Part shown: piece by piece, positions 39,451-48,830 of the stretch
How positions within the stretch are numbered: the first letter of the stretch is position 1
Layout of the letters: each line of letters starts with the position of its first letter
Assembly (NCBI RefSeq): GCF_019697375.1
Contig: NZ_JAHCDI010000004.1
Coordinates: 3,707,324 to 3,771,323, forward strand
Direction of reading: 5' to 3'
Length of the DNA: 64,000 nt
Source of the DNA: Micromonospora tarapacensis
Lineage (GTDB): Bacteria > Actinomycetota > Actinomycetes > Mycobacteriales > Micromonosporaceae
Notes under the pieces: generated by a model
Seen by the model: only the letters and a program-made list of their open reading frames with translations
What the model was told of the DNA's origin: nothing
Databases searched by the model: none
Made by a program: the position numbers and the translations under genes

Positions 39451-40625
39451 TCAGCGGGAAGTACGCAGGGCAGCCGCCCGCCGGGCCCGGTCGACGGCCG
39501 TCGGAAGGGCGGCGATGAGCGCATCGATGTCGGCGGCGGTGCTGGTGTGACCGAGGGAGAAGCGCAGTGAGGAGCGCGCCCGGTCGTCGTCCGCGCCCAT
39601 CGCCAGCAGTACGTGCGAGGGCTGGGCCACCCCGGCCGAGCAGGCCGAGCCGGTCGAGCAGGCGATGCCCTGCGCGTCCAGCAGGAGCAGCAGGGCGTCC
39701 CCCTCGCAGCCGGGAAACGAGAAGTGCGCGTTGCCCGGCAGCCGCTCGGCCGGGTCGCCGTTGAGGAACACCTCGGGTACCGCCTGCCGGACCCGCTGCA
39801 CCAGGTCGTCGCGGAGCGCGGCGACCCGGGCCGCGTACTCCTGCCGGCTCTTGACCGCGGCCTCGACGGCGACCGCGAAGGCGACGATGCCGGCGGTGTC
39901 GAGAGTGCCGGAGCGCACGTCGCGTTCCTGGCCGCCGCCGTGCATCAGCGGTACGGCCGGGACGTCCCGGGCCAGCAGCAGGGCACCCACCCCGACCGGG
40001 CCGCCGAGCTTGTGACCGGTCACGGTGAGTGCGGCGACGCCGCTGGCGGCGAAGTCGACCGGCACCTGGCCGACCGCCTGGATGGCGTCGGTGTGGAACG
40101 GCACGCCGTACTCCGCGGCGACGGCGGCCAGCTCACCGATCCGCTGGACGGTGCCGACCTCGTTGTTCGCCCACATGGCGGTGACCAGCGCCGCCCGGCC
40201 TCCGTGCTCGGCCAACTCGGCGCGCAGCGCGTCGGGTGCAGCCGTGCGGTGCCGTCGGCCGGCAGCCAGCCCACCTCGGCTCCCTCGTGCCCGCCCAGCC
40301 AGTCGACCGCATCCAGGACGGCATGGTGTTCGACGGCGCTGCAGATCACCCGGTTCCGCGCGGCGTCGGCATCCCGGCGGGCCCAGAAGATGCCCTTGAC
40401 CGCGAGGTTGTCGCTCTCCGTACCGCCGCCAGTGAAGATCACCTCGGAAGGGCGGGCGCCCAGTGCGGCGGCCACCTGCTCCCGCGACTCCTCCACCCGC
40501 CGGCGGGCGCGCCGGCCGGACGCGTGCAGGGAGGAGGCGTTGCCGACCTCGCGGGCGGTGGCGACGTACGCCTCCACCGCCTCGTCGAGCATCGGAGTGG
40601 TCGCGGCATGATCCAGGTAAGCCAT
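39451..40625 (-). pseudogene. Cysteine desulfurase (NifS/IscS type), frame broken by one base
   Basis: The first frame (from ATG 40625) gives [27 protein letters not shown] and EHHAVLD. After [11 protein letters not shown] it drifts into an Arg/Ser-rich frame. The second frame gives [28 protein letters not shown], the PLP Lys in [11 protein letters not shown], and the active Cys in [12 protein letters not shown]. One missing base in the G/C run near 40235 links them into a normal protein of about 391 residues. It would supply sulfur to MnmA, encoded next, and to Fe-S assembly. True loss would be harmful unless another copy exists, so an assembly error is the better reading. The start may be leaderless (TAGGCT upstream). 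Confidence 0.85.
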
Positions 40626-40770
40626 CACGGTTCAGCCTAGCGACCACTGCCGCCTCGACCGCAGGCCGGATTACCCCGGCCGGACGCTCAGGTCGGCGGT
40701 GCCCGCGTGCCCGGCGGCGACGAGCTGCATCTGCATGTGGCGAATCTCCCGGCGGTGCCGGGGTACTACG

Positions 40771-40815
40771 AGGTGATCGGTGGGCCGGTTCAGCTCCCCG
40801 GCCCACCGATCACCT
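40771..40815 (-). terminator. Terminator downstream of etfA
   Basis: Perfect 18-bp stem AGGTGATCGGTGGGCCGG / CCGGCCCACCGATCACCT with a 9-nt loop, about 19 bp past the etfA stop. It separates the etfBA operon from the cysteine desulfurase gene. No U-tract. Confidence 0.8.
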
Positions 40816-40833
40816 CGCTCACCCACACATATC

Positions 40834-41793
40834 TCACTTGCGCTTGCGGATCTCCTCGGCGGCCTGCGGGACGATCTTGAACAGGTCGCCGACCACGCCG
40901 AAGTCGGCCAGCTCGAAGATCGGGGCCTCGCCGTCCTTGTTGACCGCGACGATGGTCTTCGAGGTCTGCATGCCGGCCCGGTGCTGGATCGCACCGGAGA
41001 TGCCCAACGCGACATACAGCTGCGGGGAGACGGTCTTGCCCGTCTGACCAACCTGGAACTGGTGCGGGTAGAAGCCGGAGTCGACCGCGGCCCGGGAGGC
41101 GCCGACGGCGCCGCCGAGCAGGTCGGCCAGCTCCTCGACCAGCTTGAAGTTGTCCGCGTTGCCGACGCCGCGGCCACCGGAGACGACCACACCGGCCTCG
41201 GTCAGCTCGGGACGGGAGCCCTTCTGCTCGGCGACCCGCTCGACGACCTTGGCCAGCTTGTCGGTGTCCGCGACGGTGACGGTGAGCTGCTCGACCGCCG
41301 GGGTCGCCGCGGCCGGCGTCGGGTTGACCGAGTTCGGCCGGACGGTGACCAGCGGCAGGCCGCGGGTGACCTTGGACTTCACGATGGCCGATCCGGCGAA
41401 GGCCACCTGGGTGGCGGTGCCGTCGGCGGCCAGGGCGACCACGTCGGTCAGGATGCCGTTGTCCAGCTTGACCGCCAGCCGGGCGGCGATCTCCTTGCCC
41501 TCCTGGGAGGAGGCGAGCAGCACGGCGGCCGGCTGCACCCGCTTGACCAGGTCGGCGACGGCGCTGGCTTTCGGTGCCACCAGGTAGTCGTCGATCTGGT
41601 CGCCCTCGGCCGCGTAGATCTTCTCCGCGCCGTACTCACCCAGTTTGCCCGCGAGGGCTTCGGCGGCACCGGTGCCGCCGAGCACCACCGCCGACGGGGT
41701 GCCCAGCTCACGGGCGAGGGTGAGCATCTCCAGGGTGACCTTCTTGACGCCGAATTCCCGGGTGGCTTCGACGACGACGAGAACCTCAGACAT
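40834..41793 (-). CDS. etfA: Electron transfer flavoprotein alpha subunit
   Basis: 319 residues. The N-terminal ETF domain ([23 protein letters not shown]) is followed by the FAD-binding domain with [35 protein letters not shown], then [28 protein letters not shown] and [12 protein letters not shown]. With EtfB it carries electrons from acyl-CoA dehydrogenases to the quinone pool. The ATG at 41793 is 12 nt past the etfB stop, so it is second in an etfB-etfA operon. It is followed by a strong hairpin. Confidence 0.98.
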   Translation of the reverse strand: MSEVLVVVEATREFGVKKVTLEMLTLARELGTPSAVVLGGTGAAEALAGKLGEYGAEKIYAAEGDQIDDYLVAPKASAVADLVKRVQPAAVLLASSQEGKEIAARLAVKLDNGILTDVVALAADGTATQVAFAGSAIVKSKVTRGLPLVTVRPNSVNPTPAAATPAVEQLTVTVADTDKLAKVVERVAEQKGSRPELTEAGVVVSGGRGVGNADNFKLVEELADLLGGAVGASRAAVDSGFYPHQFQVGQTGKTVSPQLYVALGISGAIQHRAGMQTSKTIVAVNKDGEAPIFELADFGVVGDLFKIVPQAAEEIRKRK

Positions 41794-41805
41794 GTCCCAC
41801 ACCCC

Positions 41806-42585
41806 TCACACGAACTTCTCGGTGGCGAGGAACTCGACGAGCTGCGCGCCGCCGGAACCCTCGTCGGTGACCTTCACGCCACCCGAGCGCGGCGGTCGCT
41901 TACTGTGCTCCACCACGGCGCTGGTGGCGCCGTCGAGACCCACCTCACCGGGGGTCACGCCCAGGTCGGCCAGGGCGAGGCTCTGCACCGGCTTCTTCTT
42001 CGCGGCCATGATGCCCTTGAACGACGGGTACCGCGGCTCGTTGATCGTGTCCCACACCGAGACGATGGCCGGGGTCGAGGCGGTGATTACCTCGTAGCCC
42101 TCCTCGGTCTGCCGCTCCACGGTCAGCGTGGCCCCGTCGACCGTGAGCTTGCGGGCGCCGGTCAGCGCCGCGATGCCCAGCCGCTCGGCGAGCATGTGCG
42201 GCATGACCTGCACCCGGCCGTCGGTCGATTCCGAACCGCAGAGCACCAGGTCGGCGTCGAGCTGCCCGAGTGCGGCGGCGAGCACCTTCGAGGTCGCCAC
42301 GGCGCACGACCCGTGCAGGGCGTCGTCCACCACGTGCACCGCCTTGTCCGGGCCCATCGACAGCGCCTTACGGATCGACTCGGTGGCCCGATCCGGCCCC
42401 ATGGTCAGGATCGTCACCTCGCCGCCGTGCGCCTCCTTGATCTTCAACGCCTCCTCGATGGCGTACTCGTCCATCTCGTTTATGACGTTGTTCGCCGAAC
42501 CGCGGTCGACAGTGTTGTCGTCAGGACGCAGGTTGCGGTCCGCGCCCGAATCGGGCACCTGCTTGACGAGTACGACGATGTTCAT
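41806..42585 (-). CDS. etfB: Electron transfer flavoprotein beta subunit
   Basis: 259 residues. Signatures: MNIVVLVKQVPDSGADRNL at the start, NEMDEYAIEEALKIKEAHGGEV, the AMP-binding GSESTDGRVQVMPHMLAERLG and SVWDTINEPRYPSFKGIMAAKKKP. It binds AMP and forms the ETF heterodimer with EtfA, encoded immediately downstream. Start ATG at 42585 is the only one fitting family length; AGGAGG lies 13 nt ahead, a rather long spacing. Confidence 0.98.
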   Translation of the reverse strand: MNIVVLVKQVPDSGADRNLRPDDNTVDRGSANNVINEMDEYAIEEALKIKEAHGGEVTILTMGPDRATESIRKALSMGPDKAVHVVDDALHGSCAVATSKVLAAALGQLDADLVLCGSESTDGRVQVMPHMLAERLGIAALTGARKLTVDGATLTVERQTEEGYEVITASTPAIVSVWDTINEPRYPSFKGIMAAKKKPVQSLALADLGVTPGEVGLDGATSAVVEHSKRPPRSGGVKVTDEGSGGAQLVEFLATEKFV

Positions 42586-42668
42586 CGCGCTTCGACGACC
42601 CTCCTGCTGTGTGCTTACTTCGCCCGGTGCTCGGGCGCAGCCTCGCGCGTGCGTAGCCGTGCGGTCAA

Positions 42669-42696
42669 CCGTGGGCGGTTGTGCGGTTGCCCACGG
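42669..42696 (-). terminator. Terminator hairpin after the helical orphan gene
   Basis: CCGTGGGC / GCCCACGG 8-bp stem with a 12-nt loop, starting 7 bp after the stop of the 42704-43120 gene. It would insulate etfBA from it. Confidence 0.6.
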
Positions 42697-42703
42697 CGCA
42701 ATG

Positions 42704-43120
42704 TTACCTGCCAGTAGCATCCTCGCCCAACACGCCCCTGATCCGCTCGATCACCTCGGCCTCGGCCGGGCTGACCCCGTTGTGGGCCCGCGCCGTGCGA
42801 TCGGCCGCGGCCAGCACCACGGCACGGTAGACCGGCACGTCGTGCGGGGCCTTCTCGGCGAGGATCTCGACCGCCCGGCGCAACGCCGGCAGCACCACCG
42901 ACTCGATCTCCAGCGCCGAGTCACGCGGCAGCTTCGGCAACGGCCCGCTGGTCAGCGCCTCCTTCACCACGCCGCTCGCGTGAGCCATCGCCCCGGAGGC
43001 GGCGAAGCTCTCCCGGAACACGGCGAGCATCCCCGGATCGGCGTTCGAGACCATGAACACCGCGCCGAAGGCACCCGTCTTGACGGTCAGCTTCTCTTCG
43101 TCCGTCAGCCGCTCGGTCAT
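42704..43120 (-). CDS. Conserved helical protein of unknown function
   Basis: 138 residues, mostly predicted alpha-helix: EEKLTVKTGAFGAVFMVSNADPG, MLAVFRESFAASGAMAHASGVVKEALTSG, SALEIESVVLPALRRAVEIL and VYRAVVLAAADRTARAHNGVSPAEAEVIERI. I recognise it as a widespread small actinobacterial protein but know no function. The ATG at 43120 is 3 nt from the stop of the upstream GNAT gene (a GTG overlapping that stop is the alternative), so the two are an operon. A hairpin follows. Confidence 0.8.
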   Translation of the reverse strand: MTERLTDEEKLTVKTGAFGAVFMVSNADPGMLAVFRESFAASGAMAHASGVVKEALTSGPLPKLPRDSALEIESVVLPALRRAVEILAEKAPHDVPVYRAVVLAAADRTARAHNGVSPAEAEVIERIRGVLGEDATGR

Positions 43121-43122
43121 GA

Positions 43123-43917
43123 TCACGGAGTGTAGACGTAGGGGGTGGTGGTGACGGGGACGAGCCCGAGTCGCTCCAGCACCGGACGGCTCTCGTCTCC
43201 GGCGTCGACCTGCACCAACGTCCGGCCACGCGGCCCGGCCAACCGGGTCCGGTAGCTGACCAACGCACGGTAGATGCCCTTACGCCGCCACTGCGGCAGG
43301 GTCGAGCCGCCCCAGAGCGTGGCGAACGTGCTGTCGACCGGGTACCGCACCCAGCCGGCGCTCACCATCGTCTCGCCCGCCTCGGCCACCACGACCGTGA
43401 TCGCCTGCGGATCGGCGGCGATCTCCCGTTCCAGCGCGTCGGCCAGTCCGGACAGGTCACGCCCCCACACCTGCGTCTTCAGCTCCGCGATCCGGTCCAG
43501 GTCCGCGCGGGTGGTCACCTCCCTCAGGCGTACGCCCTCGGGCACCACCGGCAGCGCGGAGGCCAGCGGGGCGATCGGGCCGACCACGACGGTCTCCTGG
43601 TCCTCCGGCACGAAGCCGGCGGCGCGCAGACGCTGCGGCAGGTCCGCCGGTTCGTCGTGGCCGTGCAGCTTCCACTCCACCGGCTCGCCCCGCTCGCGGG
43701 ACACCGCCACCTGCCGGGCGATCAACTCGTCGAGTTCGGCACCGGCCAGCCCACCGAGGTCGCGGTAGGTCACCAGACCCCGCTGGTCCAGGCCCAGCAC
43801 CCGGAACAACGGACCGTCGGCCTGCACGTGCACGCCGTCGGGCACCGGGTCGGGCAGGTCCGGCCGCAGCTGGGCGTCGTACGCCGCGCGCAGGGTGGTC
43901 ACGTCAAGATCCGTCAT
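43123..43917 (-). CDS. GNAT-family N-acetyltransferase
   Basis: 264 residues. The C-terminal half is a GNAT domain: VVVAEAGETMVSAGWVRYP, the acetyl-CoA loop LPQWRRKGIYRALVSYRTRL (Q/RxxGxG-like) and a final VDAGDESRPVLERLGLVPV. The N-terminal half (about 120 residues) is a separate unrecognised domain common in actinobacterial members. The ATG at 43917 lies 6 nt after TAGCCT, suggesting leaderless transcription; it is divergent from the DUF202 pair. Substrate unknown. It is followed by the short helical protein in the same operon. Confidence 0.9.
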   Translation of the reverse strand: MTDLDVTTLRAAYDAQLRPDLPDPVPDGVHVQADGPLFRVLGLDQRGLVTYRDLGGLAGAELDELIARQVAVSRERGEPVEWKLHGHDEPADLPQRLRAAGFVPEDQETVVVGPIAPLASALPVVPEGVRLREVTTRADLDRIAELKTQVWGRDLSGLADALEREIAADPQAITVVVAEAGETMVSAGWVRYPVDSTFATLWGGSTLPQWRRKGIYRALVSYRTRLAGPRGRTLVQVDAGDESRPVLERLGLVPVTTTPYVYTP

Positions 43918-43923
43918 GTTTCC

Positions 43924-43951
43924 AGGCTATTCCCGCTGAGGCCCGGATAAT
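43924..43951. promoter_or_regulatory. Back-to-back leaderless promoters
   Basis: Only 41 bp separate the GNAT gene (minus) and the DUF202 gene (plus). TAGCCT on the minus strand (43924-43929) is 6 nt before the GNAT ATG. GATAAT on the plus strand (43946-43951) is 7 nt before the DUF202 GTG. Both fit the leaderless -10 layout. Confidence 0.5.
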
Positions 43952-43958
43952 CACCACC

Positions 43959-44345
43959 GTGTGGCAGACGATCAGGAACTGGTTCGACCCTCAGGAGCTG
44001 CGTTCGGTGGGCACCACCCCCGACTACCGCTTCTCGCTGGCCAACGAGCGCACCTTCCTGGCCTGGCTACGCACCGGCCTGGCGCTGATCGCCGGTGGGC
44101 TCGCCGCCGCCCAGTTCCTGCCCACCCTGTCGCTGGCCCACCTGCGCGAGGCGATCGCCGTGGCGCTGCTGCTGCTCGGCGGCACCGTCGCGATCCGGGC
44201 GGTGGACCACTGGGCACGCACCGAACGCGCCATCCGGCTCGGCGAGGAACTGCCCGCGTCCCGCTTCCCGGCCGTGCTCGCCCTGATCGTCGGTGTCGGC
44301 GCGCTGCTGCTGGTGGCAGCGGTGCTGGCCGGCGCGGTCGACTGA
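43959..44345 (+). CDS. DUF202 (YidH-like) membrane protein
   Basis: 128 residues. DUF202 is marked by RFSLANERTFLAWLRTGLALIAGGLA, then two more membrane helices ([42 protein letters not shown]). YidH-type proteins are inner-membrane proteins of unknown function. GATAAT exactly 7 nt ahead of the GTG supports the start and a leaderless transcript. Its stop codon shares a base with the start of the next DUF202 protein. Confidence 0.9.
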   Translation: MWQTIRNWFDPQELRSVGTTPDYRFSLANERTFLAWLRTGLALIAGGLAAAQFLPTLSLAHLREAIAVALLLLGGTVAIRAVDHWARTERAIRLGEELPASRFPAVLALIVGVGALLLVAAVLAGAVD

Positions 44346-44647
44346 TGACCGCGTCCCGCGATCCCGGGCTCCAGCCCGAACGCACCCGGCTGGCCTGGCG
44401 GCGCACCGCGCTGGCGATGACGGTGGTGGCGATGCTGACCGTCCGGCTCGCCCTCCACGCCGGCCCGGTGGGGGCGGCGCTGGCGGCACTGGCCGTCGTC
44501 GGCTGGGGAGTCGTCGTCCAGGTCTGCTGGCGGCGGGCCACCGGCACCGGGGTGTCCCGCACCGGTGGCCGGGTCCTCGCCGTGCCGGGCCTGGCCACCG
44601 CCGGATTCGCACTGCTCGGCGCCGTACTGATACTGCGCGGGCTGTGA
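44345..44647 (+). CDS. Second DUF202 membrane protein
   Basis: 100 residues: GLQPERTRLAWRRTALAMTVVAMLTVRLAL, then two further hydrophobic helices. It is a shorter DUF202 member than its neighbour, and the TGATG overlap shows translational coupling. Paired DUF202 genes of this kind are common in actinobacteria, perhaps forming a heteromer. No function is established. Confidence 0.88.
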   Translation: MTASRDPGLQPERTRLAWRRTALAMTVVAMLTVRLALHAGPVGAALAALAVVGWGVVVQVCWRRATGTGVSRTGGRVLAVPGLATAGFALLGAVLILRGL

Positions 44648-44677
44648 CCGCTGCGCCCGGTAGGTCATGATGGTGAC

Positions 44678-45091
44678 ATGGCCCGGCTGTACATCCTCGT
44701 CTTCCTGGTGCAGGTCGTCCTCGCCGTCTGCGCCCTGATCAGCTGCCTATCCGCGGAGGAGGACGGCATCCGTCACCTGCCCCGGATCGCCTGGGTGCTG
44801 ATCATCCTGTTCTTCCCGCTGGTCGGCTCGATCGCCTGGTTCGTCGCCGGTCGGGAACGCAAGACCGCCGGCACCCCGGCCTCCTGGGGAGGCGCCGGCC
44901 GGCCGGCCGAGCGCGCCCGCCCGGCCGCACCGGACGACGATCCCGAGTTCCTCCGCTCGATCGAGGAACGCTCCCGCGAGGAGGACCAGGAACTCTTCCG
45001 CCGCTGGGAGGAAGACCTGCGCAAACGCGAGGACGACCTGCGCAGACGCGAAGGCGAGCCGCCCCGCGAGGAACCCCGCCCCGAGGCGTAG
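44678..45091 (+). CDS. PLDc_N-type small membrane protein with charged tail
   Basis: 137 residues. Two membrane helices (LYILVFLVQVVLAVCALISCLS; LPRIAWVLIILFFPLVGSIAWFVAG) form the domain found at the N-terminus of cardiolipin synthases. The second half is an extended Arg/Glu-rich segment, probably a helix or coiled coil (SIEERSREEDQELFRRWEEDL, then KREDDLRRREGE). There is no phospholipase domain, so it is not a synthase. About 30 bp after the DUF202 pair; may be in the same transcript. It ends at a hairpin. Confidence 0.82.
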   Translation: MARLYILVFLVQVVLAVCALISCLSAEEDGIRHLPRIAWVLIILFFPLVGSIAWFVAGRERKTAGTPASWGGAGRPAERARPAAPDDDPEFLRSIEERSREEDQELFRRWEEDLRKREDDLRRREGEPPREEPRPEA

Positions 45092-45098
45092 CGACCGC

Positions 45099-45115
45099 CG
45101 GGGCGAGGCGCCCCG
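45099..45115. terminator. Bidirectional terminator hairpin
   Basis: CGGGGCG-AGG-CGCCCCG, a 7-bp GC stem squeezed between the convergent PLDc_N and acetolactate-synthase-like genes. Confidence 0.65.
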
Positions 45116-45117
45116 AC

Positions 45118-46740
45118 TCAGGCCAGGTTCGAGGAACGGGGGTACGCGTCGGCCGGGTCGGTGATCACGTTGACGAGGTAGGGCACCCCGGCGTCGAACG
45201 CCCGCTGGAGGGCCGCCGGGAGGTCGGCGGCCTTGGCGACCGTCTCGCCCGCCCCGCCGAGCCCACTGACCACCTGGTCGTAGCGCAGCTCTGGCTGGAG
45301 GTCCGCGGCCACGTCGTAGCCGTACATGGCCCGCATCGGGTGCTTCTCCAGACCCCAGATGCCGTTGTTGCCGACCACGATGACCACCGGCAACTGCTGC
45401 CGGACCAGGGACTCCACGTCCATGAGCGAGAAGCCGGCGGCGCCGTCGCCCATCAGTACGCAGACCTGGCGGTCCGGATGGGTGACCCGGGCCCCCATCG
45501 CGTAGCCCATGCCGGTGCCGAGGCAGCCGTACGGGCCGGGGTCGAGCCAGGTGCCGGGCTGGGCCGGCTCCAGGTAGCGCCCGGCGTACGAGACGAAGTC
45601 CCCGCCGTCGCCGACGGTGACCGCGTCGCGGGCGAGAACCTTGCGCAACTCGCCGTAGACCCGGGCGGGACGGATCGGGTCGGTCTCGGCGGCCATCTCC
45701 TCGGCGTCGCGGGCCTTCGCGGCGTCCTCGGCGGTACGCAGCCGCGCGACCCAGTCACCGTGGTCGACCCGGTCGCCCGGGTGGTTGGCGAGGGCGGTGA
45801 GGATGCCCCGCAGGTCACCCGCGGGCGCGGCGGCGGGCTGCACGTGCCCGGCGCGCTGGCCGGGGGCGTCGACGATGTGCACGACCCTGGCGTCACCGAA
45901 GTCGCCGAAGGAGAGCCGGAAGTCCAGCGGGGTGCCCACGACCACGACCACGTCGGCGCCGGACAGGGCGGCCCGGCGGGCCTTGGCGAAGGCCAGCGGG
46001 TGCTCCGGGGGCAGCGCACCCCGGCCCATGCCGTTGGTGAAGACCGGCACGGTGAGCGCCTCCGCCGCGGCCCGCAGGGCGTCCACGGCGTCACCGGTGT
46101 AGACGTCGGAGCCGGCGATGATCACCGGACGGGCCGCGCCCGCGATCAGGCCCGCGGCGGTGGCCACCTCGTCGGGGTCGGCGTCGAGCGGGGCGATGTC
46201 CGGACCCGCCGGCAGCTCCGCGTCACCCACCGAGAAGATCGCTTCGAGGGGGAAGTCGAGGAAGACCGGGCCGCGGTGCGGGGTGAGCGCGGTGCGCAGC
46301 GCGGCGGCGACCGCCCGGGGGATGTCGTCGGCGCTGAACACCGTCTCGGCGTGCTTGGTGACCGGGGCGACCAGCGGGAGGTGATCCATCTCCTGGAGGC
46401 TGCCCGAGCCCCAGCGGAACTGCGGGGCCCGCCCGCCCAGCACCAGCACCGGCGAGGCGTTGAAGTAGGCACTGGTCAGGCCGGAGATGCCGTTGGTCAC
46501 GCCGGGGCCGGCGGTGAGCACGGCCAGGCCGGGGCGGCGCTGGAGCTTCGCCACCGCCTCGGCGGCGAAGACGGCGGACTGCTCGTGCCGCACGTCGTAG
46601 ATCGGGAAGCCGGTCTTGTGCGCGGCGTCGTAGAGCGGGAACACGTGCCCGCCGGAGAGGGTGAACATCTCCCGCACCCCGTACGCCCGCAGTGCCGCGA
46701 GCGCGAGTTCTCCGCCGTGGCCTTCGATCCGCTCCGTCAT
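45118..46740 (-). CDS. Acetolactate synthase-like ThDP enzyme
   Basis: 540 residues. The catalytic Glu is in [18 protein letters not shown], the central FAD-like domain has [15 protein letters not shown], and the ThDP motif is [30 protein letters not shown]. It strongly resembles M. tuberculosis Rv1820 (IlvG), with shared [16 protein letters not shown] and a YPRxSNLA end (from memory). The regulatory subunit is not encoded nearby, and such standalone enzymes may instead handle oxalyl-CoA or related substrates. GAGAGGGAG a few bases upstream supports the ATG at 46740. It is 74 bp from the enoyl-CoA hydratase on the same strand. Confidence 0.85.
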   Translation of the reverse strand: MTERIEGHGGELALAALRAYGVREMFTLSGGHVFPLYDAAHKTGFPIYDVRHEQSAVFAAEAVAKLQRRPGLAVLTAGPGVTNGISGLTSAYFNASPVLVLGGRAPQFRWGSGSLQEMDHLPLVAPVTKHAETVFSADDIPRAVAAALRTALTPHRGPVFLDFPLEAIFSVGDAELPAGPDIAPLDADPDEVATAAGLIAGAARPVIIAGSDVYTGDAVDALRAAAEALTVPVFTNGMGRGALPPEHPLAFAKARRAALSGADVVVVVGTPLDFRLSFGDFGDARVVHIVDAPGQRAGHVQPAAAPAGDLRGILTALANHPGDRVDHGDWVARLRTAEDAAKARDAEEMAAETDPIRPARVYGELRKVLARDAVTVGDGGDFVSYAGRYLEPAQPGTWLDPGPYGCLGTGMGYAMGARVTHPDRQVCVLMGDGAAGFSLMDVESLVRQQLPVVIVVGNNGIWGLEKHPMRAMYGYDVAADLQPELRYDQVVSGLGGAGETVAKAADLPAALQRAFDAGVPYLVNVITDPADAYPRSSNLA

Positions 46741-46814
46741 TCCCGCTCCCTCTCGTCGCCTGACCGGAGTCACACGCTACTGGCCGGTAGGAGGAATGTG
46801 AACCGTCCTCGCTC

Positions 46815-47588
46815 TCAGCGGCCGGTGAAGTCCGGCTTGCGCTTGGCCACGAACGCCGCCATTCCCTCCCGCCGGTCGTCGGTGGCGAACAGCGCCGCGA
46901 AGAGCTGACTCTCCCAGGCCAGGCCCGAGTTCAGGTCCATGTCGAGGCCGCCGTCGACGGCGAGCTTCGCCGCGCGCAGCGCCTGCACCGGCCCGTTGAG
47001 GTACGGCCGCACCAGCGCCACCGCCGCGTCGTGGACCTCGGCGGCCGGGGCGACCCGGTCGGCCAGGCCGATCCGCAACGCCTCCTGCGCGTCGACCATC
47101 CGGCCGGACATGATCAGATCCTTGGCGCGGGCGGGGCCGACCAGCCGGGCCAGCCGCTGGGTGCCCCCGGCGCCGGGGATGATGCCGAGCTTGATCTCGG
47201 GCTGCCCGAGCTTGGCGTCGTCGGCCACCACCCGCCAGTCACAGGCCAGCGCCAGCTCACAGCCACCGCCGAGGGCGTAGCCGGTGATCGCGGCGACGAC
47301 GGGCTTGGGGATCCGGGCGATCGCGCCGAGCGCGCTGGACAGGTCGGCGGCCCGGTCGGCCATGTCCACGTAGGACATGTCGGCCATCTCCTTGATGTCC
47401 GCTCCGGCGGCGAAGACCTTCTCACCGCCGTACACGATGACCGCGCGGACCCCCGGGTCGGCGGTGGCGGCCGTGGCGGCGGCGCGCAACTCCTCCTGCA
47501 CCTGGGTGTTGAGGGCGTTCATCGGCGGTCGCTCCAGCCGGATGGTGCCGATGCCGTCCCTGGTCTCCAGCCGCACGAACTCGCCCAC
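46815..47588 (-). CDS. Enoyl-CoA hydratase (crotonase family)
   Basis: 257 residues from the GTG at 47588, preceded by GAGG. Both crotonase catalytic Glu residues are present, in GGGCELALACDWR and QPEIKLGIIPGAGGTQRL, along with the oxyanion loop AAGADIKEMADM. It hydrates 2-enoyl-CoA during fatty acid or branched-chain degradation. It is upstream of the ThDP enzyme on the same strand and could be cotranscribed with it, and divergent from the twin small membrane proteins. Frames open upstream lack a ribosome site. Confidence 0.93.
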   Translation of the reverse strand: MGEFVRLETRDGIGTIRLERPPMNALNTQVQEELRAAATAATADPGVRAVIVYGGEKVFAAGADIKEMADMSYVDMADRAADLSSALGAIARIPKPVVAAITGYALGGGCELALACDWRVVADDAKLGQPEIKLGIIPGAGGTQRLARLVGPARAKDLIMSGRMVDAQEALRIGLADRVAPAAEVHDAAVALVRPYLNGPVQALRAAKLAVDGGLDMDLNSGLAWESQLFAALFATDDRREGMAAFVAKRKPDFTGR

Positions 47589-47684
47589 GCTGAGCCTCAC
47601 TTCCTCGTCGAAGTCGCGTGCCAACCTTACGACCCGACTCGTTCGACCCGTAGTGTGGTGCCAGTCCCGCGACCCGGAGTTCCC

Positions 47685-48164
47685 ATGATGGTCACGTACT
47701 ACGACGACAGGTCCGTCCAGGTCACCTCCACCGCCGTGACGGTCGACGACCACACCTACCCGCTGGCCGAGATCAGCCAGGTCTGGCACCATCGGGGCCG
47801 CCGGTCCTGGCGGGTGCTGGCCGGCCGGGGCGCGCTCGGCGCGGCGATGATCGTCCCGCTGGTGGCCGCCGTGCTCGGCATCGCGCTCGCCCTCTGGCTC
47901 GACGGATCAGCGACCGTCACCGTCGCCGTCATCGGTGTCTCCATCCTGGTCGGGCTCGCCGCCGCCCCGATCGCCGACCAACTCTTCGAGCACGTCGACC
48001 GCTCCTACGCGCGGGGCAGCCGCCAACGGGAGGTCTGGATCCGCTGGCGTGGCCAGCCGGTGCGCCTGCTGCGCACCCCGGACGCTCTCCGCTTCGGGCA
48101 GATCTACCGGGCTGTGGAACGGGCCATGGAGGCCCGCCACCCCACCCCGCCCCGCCGCCCCTGA
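47685..48164 (+). CDS. Small membrane protein of unknown function, paralogue 1 (DUF6232-like)
   Basis: 159 residues. Layout: a short N-terminal beta region (VTYYDDRSVQVTSTAVTVDDHTYPLAEISQVWH), two membrane helices (about residues 50-70 and 75-95), then WIRWRGQPVRLLRTPDALRFGQIYRAVERAM. The next gene is a paralogue with the same layout. GGAG lies 5 nt ahead of the first ATG (47685) and 8 nt ahead of the second (47688), so either may be used. I recall this as a DUF6232-type family with a PH-like fold; no function is known. Confidence 0.8.
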   Translation: MMVTYYDDRSVQVTSTAVTVDDHTYPLAEISQVWHHRGRRSWRVLAGRGALGAAMIVPLVAAVLGIALALWLDGSATVTVAVIGVSILVGLAAAPIADQLFEHVDRSYARGSRQREVWIRWRGQPVRLLRTPDALRFGQIYRAVERAMEARHPTPPRRP

Positions 48165-48305
48165 CCACCCCCGCGCCCGCACCCACTCACGGCCGGCGCA
48201 CTCCCGGCCCGGCGCACACGGCCCGGCACCGGGCAACCGCCCGCCCCCGCCCTCGCCGGCAGCGGGATGACCGCGCGGGTTGCCCGGACGTGCTTAGGCT
48301 TAGTG

Positions 48306-48785
48306 ATGACGCTCTATTACCGGGACGACGCGGTGCAGGTGACCTCCGAGTCGATCCGGGCCGGGGGGCACGTCATTCCGATCACCGAGGTCACCTACGT
48401 CTGGCACGCGAAGGGGCGCACCACACTCGCGGTACGCGGCCGGGTACTCGGGCGCGGTGTGCTGGTCCTGCTGCTGTCCCTGCCCCCGCTGATCGGGCTG
48501 GTCTGCGTACTGTCGCTGGCCTGGTCCGCCCAGGACCGGGGCGAGTGGCTGCCGGCGCTCATCGTGCTCGCCACCTGCGTGGTCGTCACCCTGGCGCTGG
48601 CGCCGTTCCTGGAGATCCCCCTCGGCTGGCTGGACCGCTCGTACGAGCGCGGCAACCGGGTGCAGGAGCTGTGGGTGCAGTACCGCAGGCAGGAGGTCAT
48701 GGTGCTGCAAACGCCCGACGGGTTGCGCTTCGGGCAGATCTACCGGGCGGTGCAGCGCGCCGTGGAGCAGCAGGGCGATCGGTGA
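48306..48785 (+). CDS. Small membrane protein of unknown function, paralogue 2 (DUF6232-like)
   Basis: 159 residues, the same length and plan as the preceding gene: TLYYRDDAVQVTSESIRAGGHVIPITEVTYVWH, two membrane helices, WLDRSYERGNR, and the C-terminal LRFGQIYRAVQRAVEQ shared almost word for word with its twin. It is a tandem duplication that has diverged in the helices. TAGGCT lies just upstream of the ATG, but with only 5 nt spacing. Confidence 0.8.
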   Translation: MTLYYRDDAVQVTSESIRAGGHVIPITEVTYVWHAKGRTTLAVRGRVLGRGVLVLLLSLPPLIGLVCVLSLAWSAQDRGEWLPALIVLATCVVVTLALAPFLEIPLGWLDRSYERGNRVQELWVQYRRQEVMVLQTPDGLRFGQIYRAVQRAVEQQGDR

Positions 48786-48830
48786 GCCTTCGCCCGGCGC
48801 CCGTTGCCGGTCCGACGCACACTTGATCCC

